Position numbers and translations under genes: made by a program. From Solobacterium moorei (GTDB lineage: Bacteria; Bacillota_I; Bacilli_A; Erysipelotrichales; Erysipelotrichaceae), in contig NZ_AP028934.1 of NCBI RefSeq assembly GCF_036323475.1, forward strand, positions 1,984,001-2,048,000: 64,000 nucleotides of DNA, given 5' to 3'. Under the pieces are notes generated by a model. That model made no database searches. It saw nothing but the letters and a program-made list of their open reading frames with translations, and had not been told where the DNA came from. Of this stretch, positions 18,007-26,256 are shown in pieces; the first letter of the stretch is position 1; each line of letters starts with the position of its first letter.

Positions 18007-19182
18007 TCAGCCTCCTGTATACGGATGATCGAATGTAATAACAGCATAAATCTTATTTGGATACTTTTCAAAGTGACGGTCAATCTCTGCTTTGATTTGT
18101 TCATCCTCTAAATAGAAGCTATAAGGAATAACCAAATCAAATACTAGATTGGTATGTTCATCGCCTAATACAGTTCTAAAATCATGTACTGTAATTGCAG
18201 GATCAATCTGTGAAAGGATACACTTTAAATCCTCAAAATATGCATTTGTAATTGGATTGTCATATTCAATTGGATCCATATGCAATGTCATCATGACGTG
18301 TAGTGTATCTCCAACTTCACGTTCTGCTTGGTCGATGATGTCGTGAATCTTTACAAAGTTCATCTTCGCATCTACTTCCGCATGCGCACTACCAATCTTA
18401 ACGCTAGGTCCATAATCATGAATAATCAAATCATGAAGACCTCGAATCTCTTTATGTTTTAAAATGATTTCACGAATTTGTTTTACCAATTCTTGATCAG
18501 CTGGCTTTCCAATTAAACGGTCAATAATTTCTTTGATTAATTCATATCCGGACTTTAAAATGAAACACGCAATTACAAGTGTCGCAACACCATCAAACGG
18601 GAATGTTGTTTTTAATTGACTCAACAACATCGCCACAATGGTAATCAGAGTTGACCATGCATCATTACGTGCATCCTGTGCAGTCGCAATCATCGCTAGA
18701 TTATCAATTCTCTTTCCAATCGTATGATTGAGATAACTGATCCACAATTTAACACCAATGGATAATACCAGTATTAACATTAGCACTGGTTTAAAGAGAA
18801 TCTCATTTGGTTCTATAATTTGTTGGATACCCTGTTTAATCAGTTCAAAACTTACAGTAAAGATAACAACCGCAATCACAAAACTAACCACATACTCTAC
18901 TCGGCCATGCCCAAAAGGATGTTCCTTATCCGCTGGCTTACTAGCGATACGATAGCCAAGCACCGTCACAAGACAAGTCATCACATCAGATAGGTTATTA
19001 AAACCATCTGACATGATGGACACGGATCTTGTCATAAAACCAATTGTTAGTTTAACGATAAATAATAATAGATTTGCGGCAATCCCAATAGTACTTGTCA
19101 GTTTTCCATACGCAAAGCGTACGGTTTCATTTTGAATGTCATCCGCATTTTTAATATATTTGTTAATCAGATAGTTTATCAT
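18007..19182 (-). CDS. Cation diffusion facilitator (CDF) transporter
   Basis: This 391-residue protein has six predicted membrane helices followed by a long cytoplasmic domain. Metal-site motifs are SIMSDGFNNLSDVMT in TM2 and ATAQDARNDAWST in TM5 (a DxxxD pair where Zn transporters have HxxxD), plus HPFGHGRVEYV. The DxxxD form is often seen in Mn or Fe/Mg exporters, so manganese export is possible; this is inference. The C-terminal domain is longer than usual, with two ferredoxin-like parts. It is the first gene of the operon and ends one base before the nucleotidase ATG. Confidence 0.9.
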   Translation of the reverse strand: MINYLINKYIKNADDIQNETVRFAYGKLTSTIGIAANLLLFIVKLTIGFMTRSVSIMSDGFNNLSDVMTCLVTVLGYRIASKPADKEHPFGHGRVEYVVSFVIAVVIFTVSFELIKQGIQQIIEPNEILFKPVLMLILVLSIGVKLWISYLNHTIGKRIDNLAMIATAQDARNDAWSTLITIVAMLLSQLKTTFPFDGVATLVIACFILKSGYELIKEIIDRLIGKPADQELVKQIREIILKHKEIRGLHDLIIHDYGPSVKIGSAHAEVDAKMNFVKIHDIIDQAEREVGDTLHVMMTLHMDPIEYDNPITNAYFEDLKCILSQIDPAITVHDFRTVLGDEHTNLVFDLVIPYSFYLEDEQIKAEIDRHFEKYPNKIYAVITFDHPYTGG

Positions 19183-19205
19183 AAGTACTTTCCTTAGTAC
19201 CTATT

Positions 19206-19712
19206 TTAACGTAACGTAGCCTTCTTATCCAAGGTATTTGCATAGACTTTTGTAAATAACAATGTAATTCCATAGGAAAAAAGTATAGGCATAAACACAA
19301 TTGCGATAAATACCATTGTATAGCCAAACTGTAAGGAACTTAACGGTAATACTATAGAAATCCCAATAAGCACAAACATCAAAGATAAGATATGTACTAA
19401 TAATTCTGATACTGTGTGGAAATGATACTTCACCCAATTTACCGCAAACAGTGCAGAAGCGTATGCGGATACTTCTAGCATTGGTAATGTTGTATGTAAA
19501 CCAACCATACGAATCAATCCACTTAGCATAATACCTATAAATAACATCTTTATTACGCTATCCTTTATCTTTTCATATCCAATAAACTCACACGTCAAGA
19601 AACTAGATATGATACTACAAGCCAATGACGGTAGTGTATATCCATTGATTGCGTAGGCAATTGCTAGAAATAACACGGAACGATTTACGAAATATAGTTG
19701 TTTGTTTGTCAT
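19206..19712 (-). CDS. Multi-pass membrane protein of unknown function
   Basis: This 168-residue protein is mostly hydrophobic, with about five membrane helices (for example LFLAIAYAINGYTLPSLACS, LLVHILSLMFVLIGISIVL, MVFIAIVFMPILFSYGI). No family is recognised. The start at 19712 is chosen because AAGGTGA lies upstream at a usable distance; 19721 is an alternative. It is divergent from the WYL regulator, and the palindrome between them could control both. Confidence 0.55.
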   Translation of the reverse strand: MTNKQLYFVNRSVLFLAIAYAINGYTLPSLACSIISSFLTCEFIGYEKIKDSVIKMLFIGIMLSGLIRMVGLHTTLPMLEVSAYASALFAVNWVKYHFHTVSELLVHILSLMFVLIGISIVLPLSSLQFGYTMVFIAIVFMPILFSYGITLLFTKVYANTLDKKATLR

Positions 19713-19754
19713 GTTCATCACCTTCTCTATATGTATTATCTTAGCAGTTAGGTA

Positions 19755-19787
19755 TATAATTGATGTGCATATAAATGCACATCAATT
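19755..19787. promoter_or_regulatory. 12-bp-arm palindrome with -10 element between divergent genes
   Basis: AATTGATGTGCA (19758-19769) and TGCACATCAATT (19776-19787) are perfect inverted arms around a 6-base spacer. A plus-strand TATAAT (19755-19760) overlaps the left arm. The site lies directly before the WYL regulator and is a likely autoregulatory operator. Confidence 0.7.
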
Positions 19788-19793
19788 AAGAAT

Positions 19794-20753
19794 ATGAAAA
19801 ACACAAATGCACTCCCATTACAAATTCTTGAAATACTGTATCAATATCCAGATCCAGAGCATCTAATCTCAATGTCTGAACTACAGGCCATATTAGAGAC
19901 AGAAGGATTCCCCTCCAATCGACGTACTGTATATCGAGCCATTGAGACACTACGAGAATATAACCATGATATTCGTTATGAATTTCATAAGTTTTACTCT
20001 GGTTATTATCTTGTGCCATACTTTGATGAAGCAGAGCACTTTATCCTATCAGACTATTTAAATCAACTCTGCTCTTTATCTAACAAGGAAGTTACCACAA
20101 TACAAACAAAGTTACAGGCACTTGCAAGCCCTTATCACAGTCTTAAACGCAAATCTAGTTCACGCACAAGGAGTCAAGAGATACTTTCCAATATCAAACT
20201 GATTTTGCACGCCATTAAACACTCGTATCAGATTTCCTTCTACTACTTCGACTATACAATTTCTAAGGAAAAGAAATACCGCAAGAATAAAAAGCGCTAT
20301 ATTCTAACACCTTATGCAGTTACTTCCTACGAAGGAAAATACTATTGTATACTCTACAGCGAGAAATACCGATCCTTTACAAACTATCGTATTGATAAAA
20401 TGGAAACTGTACGTCAGATTGATCAGCCAGTAGAAACAATCTCTTTTGATTTAGAACAGCACCTGCAAACATCCATGAAGATGTATGCAGGGAAAGCAGA
20501 AACGATTACTATTAAATGCACAACCGATATGGCAAGTATCATCTTAGATGAATTTGGCAGTCATATGATTATCTCAGAAGTAAAAGACAACTCCTTTACA
20601 GTAAGCTTAAAAACAGCGATTACACCAACACTTTTGAGTTGGTTAATGTTATTCTATGACCGCATCACTGTAATTCAGCCAATAGAACTGAAAGAAAAAC
20701 TATTAGATATCGCAAATATGGTAATCACAACCTATCAGAAAGGAACAGTATGA
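19794..20753 (+). CDS. WYL-domain transcriptional regulator
   Basis: This 319-residue protein has an N-terminal winged helix (LQILEILYQYPDPEHLISMS ... FPSNRRTVYRAIETLREYNH), then a WYL domain (KKRYILTPYAVTSYEGKYYC, YRIDKMETVRQI) and a C-terminal WCX-like extension. WYL domains sense nucleotides or other small ligands. There is almost no leader between the palindrome and the ATG and no obvious ribosome binding site. It overlaps the sirtuin gene by 4 bases, so regulator and deacylase form one operon. Confidence 0.88.
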   Translation: MKNTNALPLQILEILYQYPDPEHLISMSELQAILETEGFPSNRRTVYRAIETLREYNHDIRYEFHKFYSGYYLVPYFDEAEHFILSDYLNQLCSLSNKEVTTIQTKLQALASPYHSLKRKSSSRTRSQEILSNIKLILHAIKHSYQISFYYFDYTISKEKKYRKNKKRYILTPYAVTSYEGKYYCILYSEKYRSFTNYRIDKMETVRQIDQPVETISFDLEQHLQTSMKMYAGKAETITIKCTTDMASIILDEFGSHMIISEVKDNSFTVSLKTAITPTLLSWLMLFYDRITVIQPIELKEKLLDIANMVITTYQKGTV

Positions 20754-21472
20754 ACGAAAAGATACAAGAGCTTCAAGACATTATTGACCATTCAAATCAC
20801 ATCGTCTTCTTTACCGGTGCCGGTGTCTCCACCGCTAGTGGTATCCCTGATTTCCGTAGCACCGATGGGCTCTACAATCAGAAGTATCAATTCCCACCAG
20901 AAGAAATCTTAAGTCACCACTTTTTCAAACAACACACGGAAGAATTCTTCCGCTTCTATCGCGATAAATTATTATATCCAGATGTGAAGCCTTCTTATGT
21001 ACATGCGTATATCGCCTCATTAGAGAAGCGCAATAAAAAGGTTACAGTCATCACGCAAAACATTGATGGTTTACATCAACTTGCCGGTTCAACAAACGTA
21101 TTAGAATTGCATGGTAGTGTTTTACGAAATACATGCCTGCAATGTCATGCAAAGTATTCACTCGATGATATTTTAACAATGGATACTATACCACATTGTC
21201 CAAAATGTAACGGCATCATCAAGCCAAATGTAGTCTTGTATGAAGAAGGATTAGATGAAACCATACTCAATCAGTCCTTGTATGCATTACAAACTGCAGA
21301 TACCTGTATCGTGTTAGGCACTTCTCTTGTTGTATATCCAGCTGCAGGACTACTACGTTACTTTGACGGTAATACACTTGTTTTAATCAATCGTGATCAA
21401 ACAAGTTATGATTCTACAGCCGATTTAACAATTCACGATGACTTTATCAATGTCTTTCCAAACTTAAAATAA
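20750..21472 (+). CDS. NAD-dependent protein deacylase (sirtuin)
   Basis: This 240-residue SIR2-family enzyme has the NAD-binding motif FFTGAGVSTASGIPDFRS, the TQNIDGLHQLAG motif, catalytic His in LELHGSV, and a complete four-Cys zinc site (CLQCH ... CPKCNG). VVLYEEGL and LGTSLVVYPAAGL follow. It removes acyl groups from lysines, consuming NAD+. It is translationally coupled to the WYL regulator. Confidence 0.95.
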   Translation: MNEKIQELQDIIDHSNHIVFFTGAGVSTASGIPDFRSTDGLYNQKYQFPPEEILSHHFFKQHTEEFFRFYRDKLLYPDVKPSYVHAYIASLEKRNKKVTVITQNIDGLHQLAGSTNVLELHGSVLRNTCLQCHAKYSLDDILTMDTIPHCPKCNGIIKPNVVLYEEGLDETILNQSLYALQTADTCIVLGTSLVVYPAAGLLRYFDGNTLVLINRDQTSYDSTADLTIHDDFINVFPNLK

Positions 21473-21473
21473 A

Positions 21474-21518
21474 GGCTTAATCAACTTCACTTCGTGTCGT
21501 TCATTAAGCTTTTAAATT
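21474..21518 (+). terminator. Terminator of the WYL-sirtuin operon
   Basis: GGCTTAAT near 21476 pairs with ATTAAGCT near 21505 around a long loop and is followed by TTTAAATTT. The stem is moderate and the loop is large. Confidence 0.5.
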
Positions 21519-21886
21519 TATAATTCTAATACTATTCCTTTTTTTCTCAAGTTTTCTATACACTCGATTAGATATTCATGAGTATGTTCTTTGTAAATTG
21601 GAGTATTTATATTTACTTCTTCAAGATTATTATATTCTTCTGCTATCTTCCCTCGATAATTCTTATCTCTCCATTCTGCAGAAACCTTATACCCTCTTTT
21701 TTCCATTTCATCCATGACTAAGGAATGATAACGATATAAGCAATACGGAGAGTATAAAAACACATAATCTACTGTTCTATGTTTCTTCTCCCATCCATTT
21801 CCTCTCAGTGCGCAACATTCTCTATGCTGTCCAAGAAGTTGATTTTTAGGTAATCGGTTAATCATTTGTTCATGCCACAGTCTCAT
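21518..21886 (-). CDS. Pyrimidine dimer DNA glycosylase-like protein (TIGR02328 group)
   Basis: This 122-residue protein starts MRLWHEQMINRLPKNQLLGQ and continues with HRECCALRGNGWEKKHRTVDY and YHSLVMDEMEKRGY. This matches the family of small proteins related to T4 endonuclease V-type pyrimidine dimer glycosylases. It would act on UV-damaged DNA, although activity in the bacterial branch is largely unproven. ATG 21886 has AGGAG about 6 bases upstream. It overlaps the upstream gene, which points to coupling. Confidence 0.75.
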   Translation of the reverse strand: MRLWHEQMINRLPKNQLLGQHRECCALRGNGWEKKHRTVDYVFLYSPYCLYRYHSLVMDEMEKRGYKVSAEWRDKNYRGKIAEEYNNLEEVNINTPIYKEHTHEYLIECIENLRKKGIVLEL

Positions 21887-22274
21887 CATATTCTCCTGTT
21901 AATAAAGTAGATTCTTGTAAATATTTGTTTGGATATTTCTTTAATAAAACTTTGATATATTCAATAACAGCATTCTGATTCATTTTTCCTACCATATATT
22001 TTTCTAGTATGGTAAACAATCCCTGTTTTTCAACTTCACTTGCGTCTTTCTTAAAGTATCCCCATACATGAAGAATGGCATTATTAAAATCTTTTTTACT
22101 TTCTTCAAGATCCCTTACTGTTTGTATCCTTTCTTTCAGAAATAGAATATCCACTTCTTTTGCTTTTAAATATTCTCTGATCTCTAGGTATGCTTTGTGT
22201 GATTTGCTTAACACATAATATTTATTTTTTGCCCATAGCATCTCACACTCTTTTTTCATATTTGTGCAGTTCAT
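21870..22274 (-). CDS. YbgA-like (DUF1722) protein
   Basis: This 134-residue protein has the DUF1722 pattern: LWAKNKYYVLSKSHKAYLEI near the N-terminus, then FNNAILHVWGYFKKDASEVEK and LLKKYPNKYLQES. YbgA proteins are often encoded near photolyase or with DUF523, and here the partner is a UV-damage glycosylase-like gene, so a DNA-repair link is plausible. Biochemical function is unknown. ATG 22274 has AGAAGGTG at a good distance. The end overlaps the glycosylase-like gene by 17 bases. Confidence 0.75.
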   Translation of the reverse strand: MNCTNMKKECEMLWAKNKYYVLSKSHKAYLEIREYLKAKEVDILFLKERIQTVRDLEESKKDFNNAILHVWGYFKKDASEVEKQGLFTILEKYMVGKMNQNAVIEYIKVLLKKYPNKYLQESTLLTGEYDETVA

Positions 22275-22397
22275 ATTAACACCTTCTTTCAAAAGTTTTA
22301 GTCATCAATCATGTAGTATCTTGCATATTATACAATTTAACAACCTATAAATATATAGTACTATTTCATCCAGTGCATAAAGTAAAAAAGGTTATTT

Positions 22398-22985
22398 TTA
22401 CAATAACCCAATTCCTGTCACAAATATTTCAATGCCAATGAAAATAAGAATCATCCCACCTAAGATGGATGATTTATTGGCAAAGACCATACCAAACTTC
22501 TTACCTAGTATTATTCCTATATAACAGATGACAAAAGTTACAACTGCGATAATCACAGAAGTGATGAAGGCAGAGGATAATGAGTAGTGTGCAATGGTAA
22601 ATCCAACGGATAAGGCATCTATTGAAGTTGCGATACCTTGAATCAGAAGTTTACGAGTACTGGCTTCATATTCAGCTTCCCCCTCTTCCTCTTCTTCAAG
22701 TCCATCCTTGATCATCCCACCACCAATATACAATAGTAAGATCAAGGCAATCCATGGTACAGCATCCATAAAAATCGTAAAGGTAGAGGAAACTGTATGT
22801 ACTGCAAACCATCCAATCATCGGCATTAAAAATTGAAATCCCGCAAAAACAACGGCAATCTGAATCATTCTAGATATTGCCATTTTCTTTTCATTCATTC
22901 CATTCGCCATTGATACAGAGAAAGCATCCATCGCAAGACCAACACCCAACAAAGCAGCTTGTATTAATAGTTTTATCATATCCAT
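22398..22985 (-). CDS. mntP: Manganese efflux pump MntP
   Basis: This 195-residue protein has six membrane helices. The two repeated MntP signatures are GVGLAMDAFSVSMANGM near the N-terminus and GIATSIDALSVGFTIA in the second half, each with the intramembrane Asp. An acidic cytoplasmic loop (EEEEEGEAEYE) separates the halves. It exports Mn2+. The leader carries a yybP-ykoY riboswitch, which agrees with manganese-induced expression. Confidence 0.95.
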   Translation of the reverse strand: MDMIKLLIQAALLGVGLAMDAFSVSMANGMNEKKMAISRMIQIAVVFAGFQFLMPMIGWFAVHTVSSTFTIFMDAVPWIALILLLYIGGGMIKDGLEEEEEGEAEYEASTRKLLIQGIATSIDALSVGFTIAHYSLSSAFITSVIIAVVTFVICYIGIILGKKFGMVFANKSSILGGMILIFIGIEIFVTGIGLL

Positions 22986-23014
22986 TCACTCCTCTTGAAT
23001 ATGGTAAGGAACAT

Positions 23015-23137
23015 GTCAATAAAAAAAAGACCATGTATTACCAAAAAGGCAATCATGAGTCTCGCTAATTAAAACAAGCCAGGTTTTTACCAGTATGTTG
23101 ACTTGCTGCACGGGCATGTGCCAGCTACTCCCTCAAA
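23015..23137 (-). ncRNA. yybP-ykoY manganese riboswitch with terminator
   Basis: Read on the minus strand, the leader contains GGGAGTAGC near 23120-23130, a central AGTCAACATACTGG segment, and GCGAGACTC near 23060. These are the conserved parts of the Mn2+-sensing yybP-ykoY element. The 3' part GACTCATG can pair with CATGGTC followed by eight T residues (about 23022-23029), forming a terminator that competes with the aptamer. Mn2+ binding would allow read-through into mntP. Confidence 0.85.
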
Positions 23138-23169
23138 TTACATCTATATTTTCGCCGAACACGTTTCTG

Positions 23170-24639
23170 TTAGTCAAGGCTTACTTCAACTTTCAAAGTC
23201 TTTTCGAGCCATACACTAACACTACCATCGCAACAGGAGAATTCTCCACAACCTTCATCATCAATCGTTACCGTATCTGTGCAGTGACCTAGTATATCTC
23301 TGAACTCTTTTCCCGCATGATTGGTACCGATATACATTCTCTTAGAACCACCACATCGATTACTTAGCACAACAGCCAAACCACTTCCAGTAAATTCATC
23401 ACTGCCACTTCTTGTCCAACCAATTACATTTGGATGATCGAAATAGTCATGCTGTTCACCATAAGCATATAGTTCTCTAATCTTCATCAGTGTTGGAAGC
23501 TCAACTACTGCAGGAATATTCTTAGCAGGAATCCCATATAAATCCCCATAGAACACACACGGTAGACCATCTATACGCAATAAAATTAATGCATACGCCA
23601 ATGACTTAAACCAAGATAAGACAAAGGATTGTAGTGACTGTCCTGGTTCTGTATCGTGATTATCCACAAACGTCACCGCATGCCATGCATCAGTTTGTAC
23701 AAGTGTTCCTTGAAATATCTCTCGCATGTCAAAGTTTCCATTTGTATCGGATGCGTTTAATAACTGATAGTGTAACGGTACATCAAATAAAGACATACAA
23801 TCTGATGTATCCGCAAGATACTCCTGCAGCTTACCAACGTCACCATTCCAATACTCACCTACCGCAAAGAAATTATTCCCTTTATATGCACGCATGTCAG
23901 ATAACCAATTCTTAAAGAATTGATTATCAATATGTTTAACCGCATCCAAACGCATACCGTTGGTGCCAGTGATATCTAAATACCATTTACCCCAACGGTT
24001 GAATTCTTGTAACACTTCTTGATTTTTAAAATCAATATCACAACCCATCAAATAATCAAAGTTACCATGTTCACCATCTACATTTGGATTCCAGTTCTTT
24101 CCTTCAATGAGGTAGATGGCGCTTTGTTTCTTCTTTTCATCCCAATCTATGCCATCAAAATGACTTGCATTCCATGTAAACGTAGAGTACTTTTCTTTAC
24201 GATTCGGAAAAGTAAATTTTGTCCACGCGGTAATCTGATAATCACCACCGATCTCTTCATTGCGATTATTTGGATCCGATTTAATGACATCTATCGTTTC
24301 TTCTGTATCGCCACCCATTTTCTGATTGAGTACAATATCCGCAAGAACTAATATATTTTCTTTTTGCAATGCACCAATCGCATCTAGATATTCTTGTTTT
24401 GTGCCATATTTTGTAGGAATCGTCCCCTTTTGATCAAATTCTCCAAGATCATATAAATCATAGACACCATATCCTACATCATGTACTCCACTAGCACCTT
24501 TATATGCTGGTGGTAGCCACACCACTGTTACTCCCAGATTAGAAAAAGAAGGTGCCAGCACCTTCAGTTTATTCCAATGTTGACTATCATCTGGAAGATA
24601 CCACTCAAAAGCTTGTAATAGTGTATCATTTTTCTCCAT
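23170..24639 (-). CDS. Cytoplasmic alpha-amylase (GH13)
   Basis: This 489-residue glycoside hydrolase 13 enzyme has no signal peptide, like the intracellular amylases of subfamily GH13_5. Conserved regions: VLADIVLNQKMGGD (region I with an Asn-Gln variant of the usual NH), GMRLDAVKHID (nucleophile Asp), FAVGEYWNGD (acid/base Glu) and TFVDNHDTEPGQSLQ (transition-state Asp). It hydrolyses internal alpha-1,4 bonds of maltodextrin or glycogen. Start 24639 has AGAGGTG upstream. It follows carD by 9 bases. Confidence 0.92.
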   Translation of the reverse strand: MEKNDTLLQAFEWYLPDDSQHWNKLKVLAPSFSNLGVTVVWLPPAYKGASGVHDVGYGVYDLYDLGEFDQKGTIPTKYGTKQEYLDAIGALQKENILVLADIVLNQKMGGDTEETIDVIKSDPNNRNEEIGGDYQITAWTKFTFPNRKEKYSTFTWNASHFDGIDWDEKKKQSAIYLIEGKNWNPNVDGEHGNFDYLMGCDIDFKNQEVLQEFNRWGKWYLDITGTNGMRLDAVKHIDNQFFKNWLSDMRAYKGNNFFAVGEYWNGDVGKLQEYLADTSDCMSLFDVPLHYQLLNASDTNGNFDMREIFQGTLVQTDAWHAVTFVDNHDTEPGQSLQSFVLSWFKSLAYALILLRIDGLPCVFYGDLYGIPAKNIPAVVELPTLMKIRELYAYGEQHDYFDHPNVIGWTRSGSDEFTGSGLAVVLSNRCGGSKRMYIGTNHAGKEFRDILGHCTDTVTIDDEGCGEFSCCDGSVSVWLEKTLKVEVSLD

Positions 24640-24648
24640 AGTCACCTC

Positions 24649-25158
24649 TTATTCAAGAGATAGTTTCGCTACCTCTTTTTCGAAATATTCCTTTGTGTCT
24701 TCAATTGATAAATCTAATACAACAGAAAGTTCTTCATATAGGTATTTCTCAGCTATCTGTAAATATTCATCATCGATAGAAGCTAACTTCTTATGTTGTT
24801 CAAGACGCTCTTGATTGCGTCCATAGGAAGTCTTGATAATACGTACTAACTCACTGATATCATTTCCCTTTAACAGTGAAGCATATTGACTCTTCATATT
24901 TGCAGGCTTACTTTCAAGAGTCTCTAAATCAGGTGTATCAATAATCAGCTGATTAATCTCCTCTTTTGTAATCAAATCACGTATATGACCTGCTTTATTG
25001 GACACCGGAACCTGAATGGAAACAGATCCTGAAGTAGGAAAATAGGGTTCAAGAATATAACATTGTTCCCCCGTAAAGTCACTGCGTTTCTTTCCTGTAA
25101 TGCGACATACATCTCTCCGATAGACAACGATATCTTTTACTTTATACAAAGAAATCAC
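24649..25158 (-). CDS. CarD-family transcription factor
   Basis: This 169-residue protein begins YKVKDIVVYRRDVCRITGKK and includes CYILEPYFPTSGSVSIQVP, the RNA-polymerase-interacting Tudor-like domain of CarD/CdnL and the TRCF RID. It then has a helical C-terminal domain. It stabilises open promoter complexes by binding the RNA polymerase beta subunit. It lies immediately upstream of the amylase gene, probably in one transcript. The start at 25158 has no perfect ribosome binding site. Confidence 0.85.
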   Translation of the reverse strand: MISLYKVKDIVVYRRDVCRITGKKRSDFTGEQCYILEPYFPTSGSVSIQVPVSNKAGHIRDLITKEEINQLIIDTPDLETLESKPANMKSQYASLLKGNDISELVRIIKTSYGRNQERLEQHKKLASIDDEYLQIAEKYLYEELSVVLDLSIEDTKEYFEKEVAKLSLE

Positions 25159-25233
25159 CTACTTTCACCATTTCTATTCTACCACAATATCCATCTTTTT
25201 TCTAATGTGTCAAAAGCCTTGAAAGAAAAGAAA

Positions 25234-25257
25234 GAAAAGAAGTTGCCTGTCGCAACC
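25234..25257 (-). terminator. Likely terminator of the nucleoside ABC transporter operon
   Basis: A short GTTGC/GCAAC hairpin on the minus strand is followed by a pyrimidine-rich TTCTTTTCTTTCTTTTC stretch. The stem is only about 5 bp, so confidence is limited. Confidence 0.45.
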
Positions 25258-25272
25258 TCTCTATCTTTATGA

Positions 25273-26256
25273 TTAACGTGTCCCCTTATCGTAAGGAATA
25301 CCTTCCGCCTTAGGCGCTCTTGATTTTCCGCTAGAGAATCCTAAAACAATTAATACGACTAGATAAGGAATGATATTATAGAAATACATTGGTAATGGTA
25401 AGTTTTTTGTAAATGGAATCTGGTTATAAACTACACTTAAACACTTCAAGAATCCAAACATCAAGGATCCAAAGGCAACACCAAGTGGTGACCAGTTACC
25501 AAAAATCATGATAGCCATTGCCAAGAATCCCATGCCGGCTACCGCACCAGATGCTGTACCATTAGCAACTGTCGCAATGTATAAGTAACCACCAAATCCA
25601 CCTAATGCACCAGAGATTGTTGTACCAAGATAACGCATCTTATAGACATTGATACCTACAGAGTCAGCAGCCTGTGGATGTTCACCACATGCACGCAAGC
25701 GCAAGCCTGTCTTAGTCTTGTATAAGAAGATAGATAGGATAATAAATAATGCAATCGCGATAAAGGTTGAAATATAAGCCTTATCAAATAGTACCGCAAA
25801 GACACCACTCACTTCCTTATTTTGGATGACATAACCAAAGTCATGACGTTGTCCTAGGGAGTCAACAGCTGTACCCATCTCTAACTGGTCTTTACTTGTA
25901 AATACCTTGATGAAGAAGAGTGCAATAGCTGGTGCAAGAAGATTTAATGCTGTACCAGCGATTGTCTGATCTGCTTTAAACTTAATCGCAGATACAGATA
26001 ATAGAAGCGAGAATAATGCACCTGCAACGGCTGCCGCAAGCATCGCTACCACAAACATGATTTGATTATGATCAACAAAGAACGGAACATTCTGTCGTAA
26101 TAATAATGTCACAACCGCACCAATGAAAGCACCGAAAATCATGATACCATCTAATGCGATGTTGATGATACCACTACGTTCTGCAAACATACCTGCTAAG
26201 GCAACAATCAATAGCGGAATGGTAAAAATCAATGTTTTCTGAAGAATAAAAATCAT
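25273..26256 (-). CDS. BMP-type nucleoside ABC transporter permease (second permease)
   Basis: This 327-residue protein has about nine membrane helices. AERSGIINIALDGIMIFGAF and LRACGEHPQAADSVGINVYK are signatures of the branched-chain-amino-acid/ribose-type permeases that partner BMP lipoproteins (YufQ/NupQ-like). It probably imports purine or other nucleosides together with the three genes upstream. It overlaps the first permease by 4 bases. Confidence 0.9.
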   Translation of the reverse strand: MIFILQKTLIFTIPLLIVALAGMFAERSGIINIALDGIMIFGAFIGAVVTLLLRQNVPFFVDHNQIMFVVAMLAAAVAGALFSLLLSVSAIKFKADQTIAGTALNLLAPAIALFFIKVFTSKDQLEMGTAVDSLGQRHDFGYVIQNKEVSGVFAVLFDKAYISTFIAIALFIILSIFLYKTKTGLRLRACGEHPQAADSVGINVYKMRYLGTTISGALGGFGGYLYIATVANGTASGAVAGMGFLAMAIMIFGNWSPLGVAFGSLMFGFLKCLSVVYNQIPFTKNLPLPMYFYNIIPYLVVLIVLGFSSGKSRAPKAEGIPYDKGTR

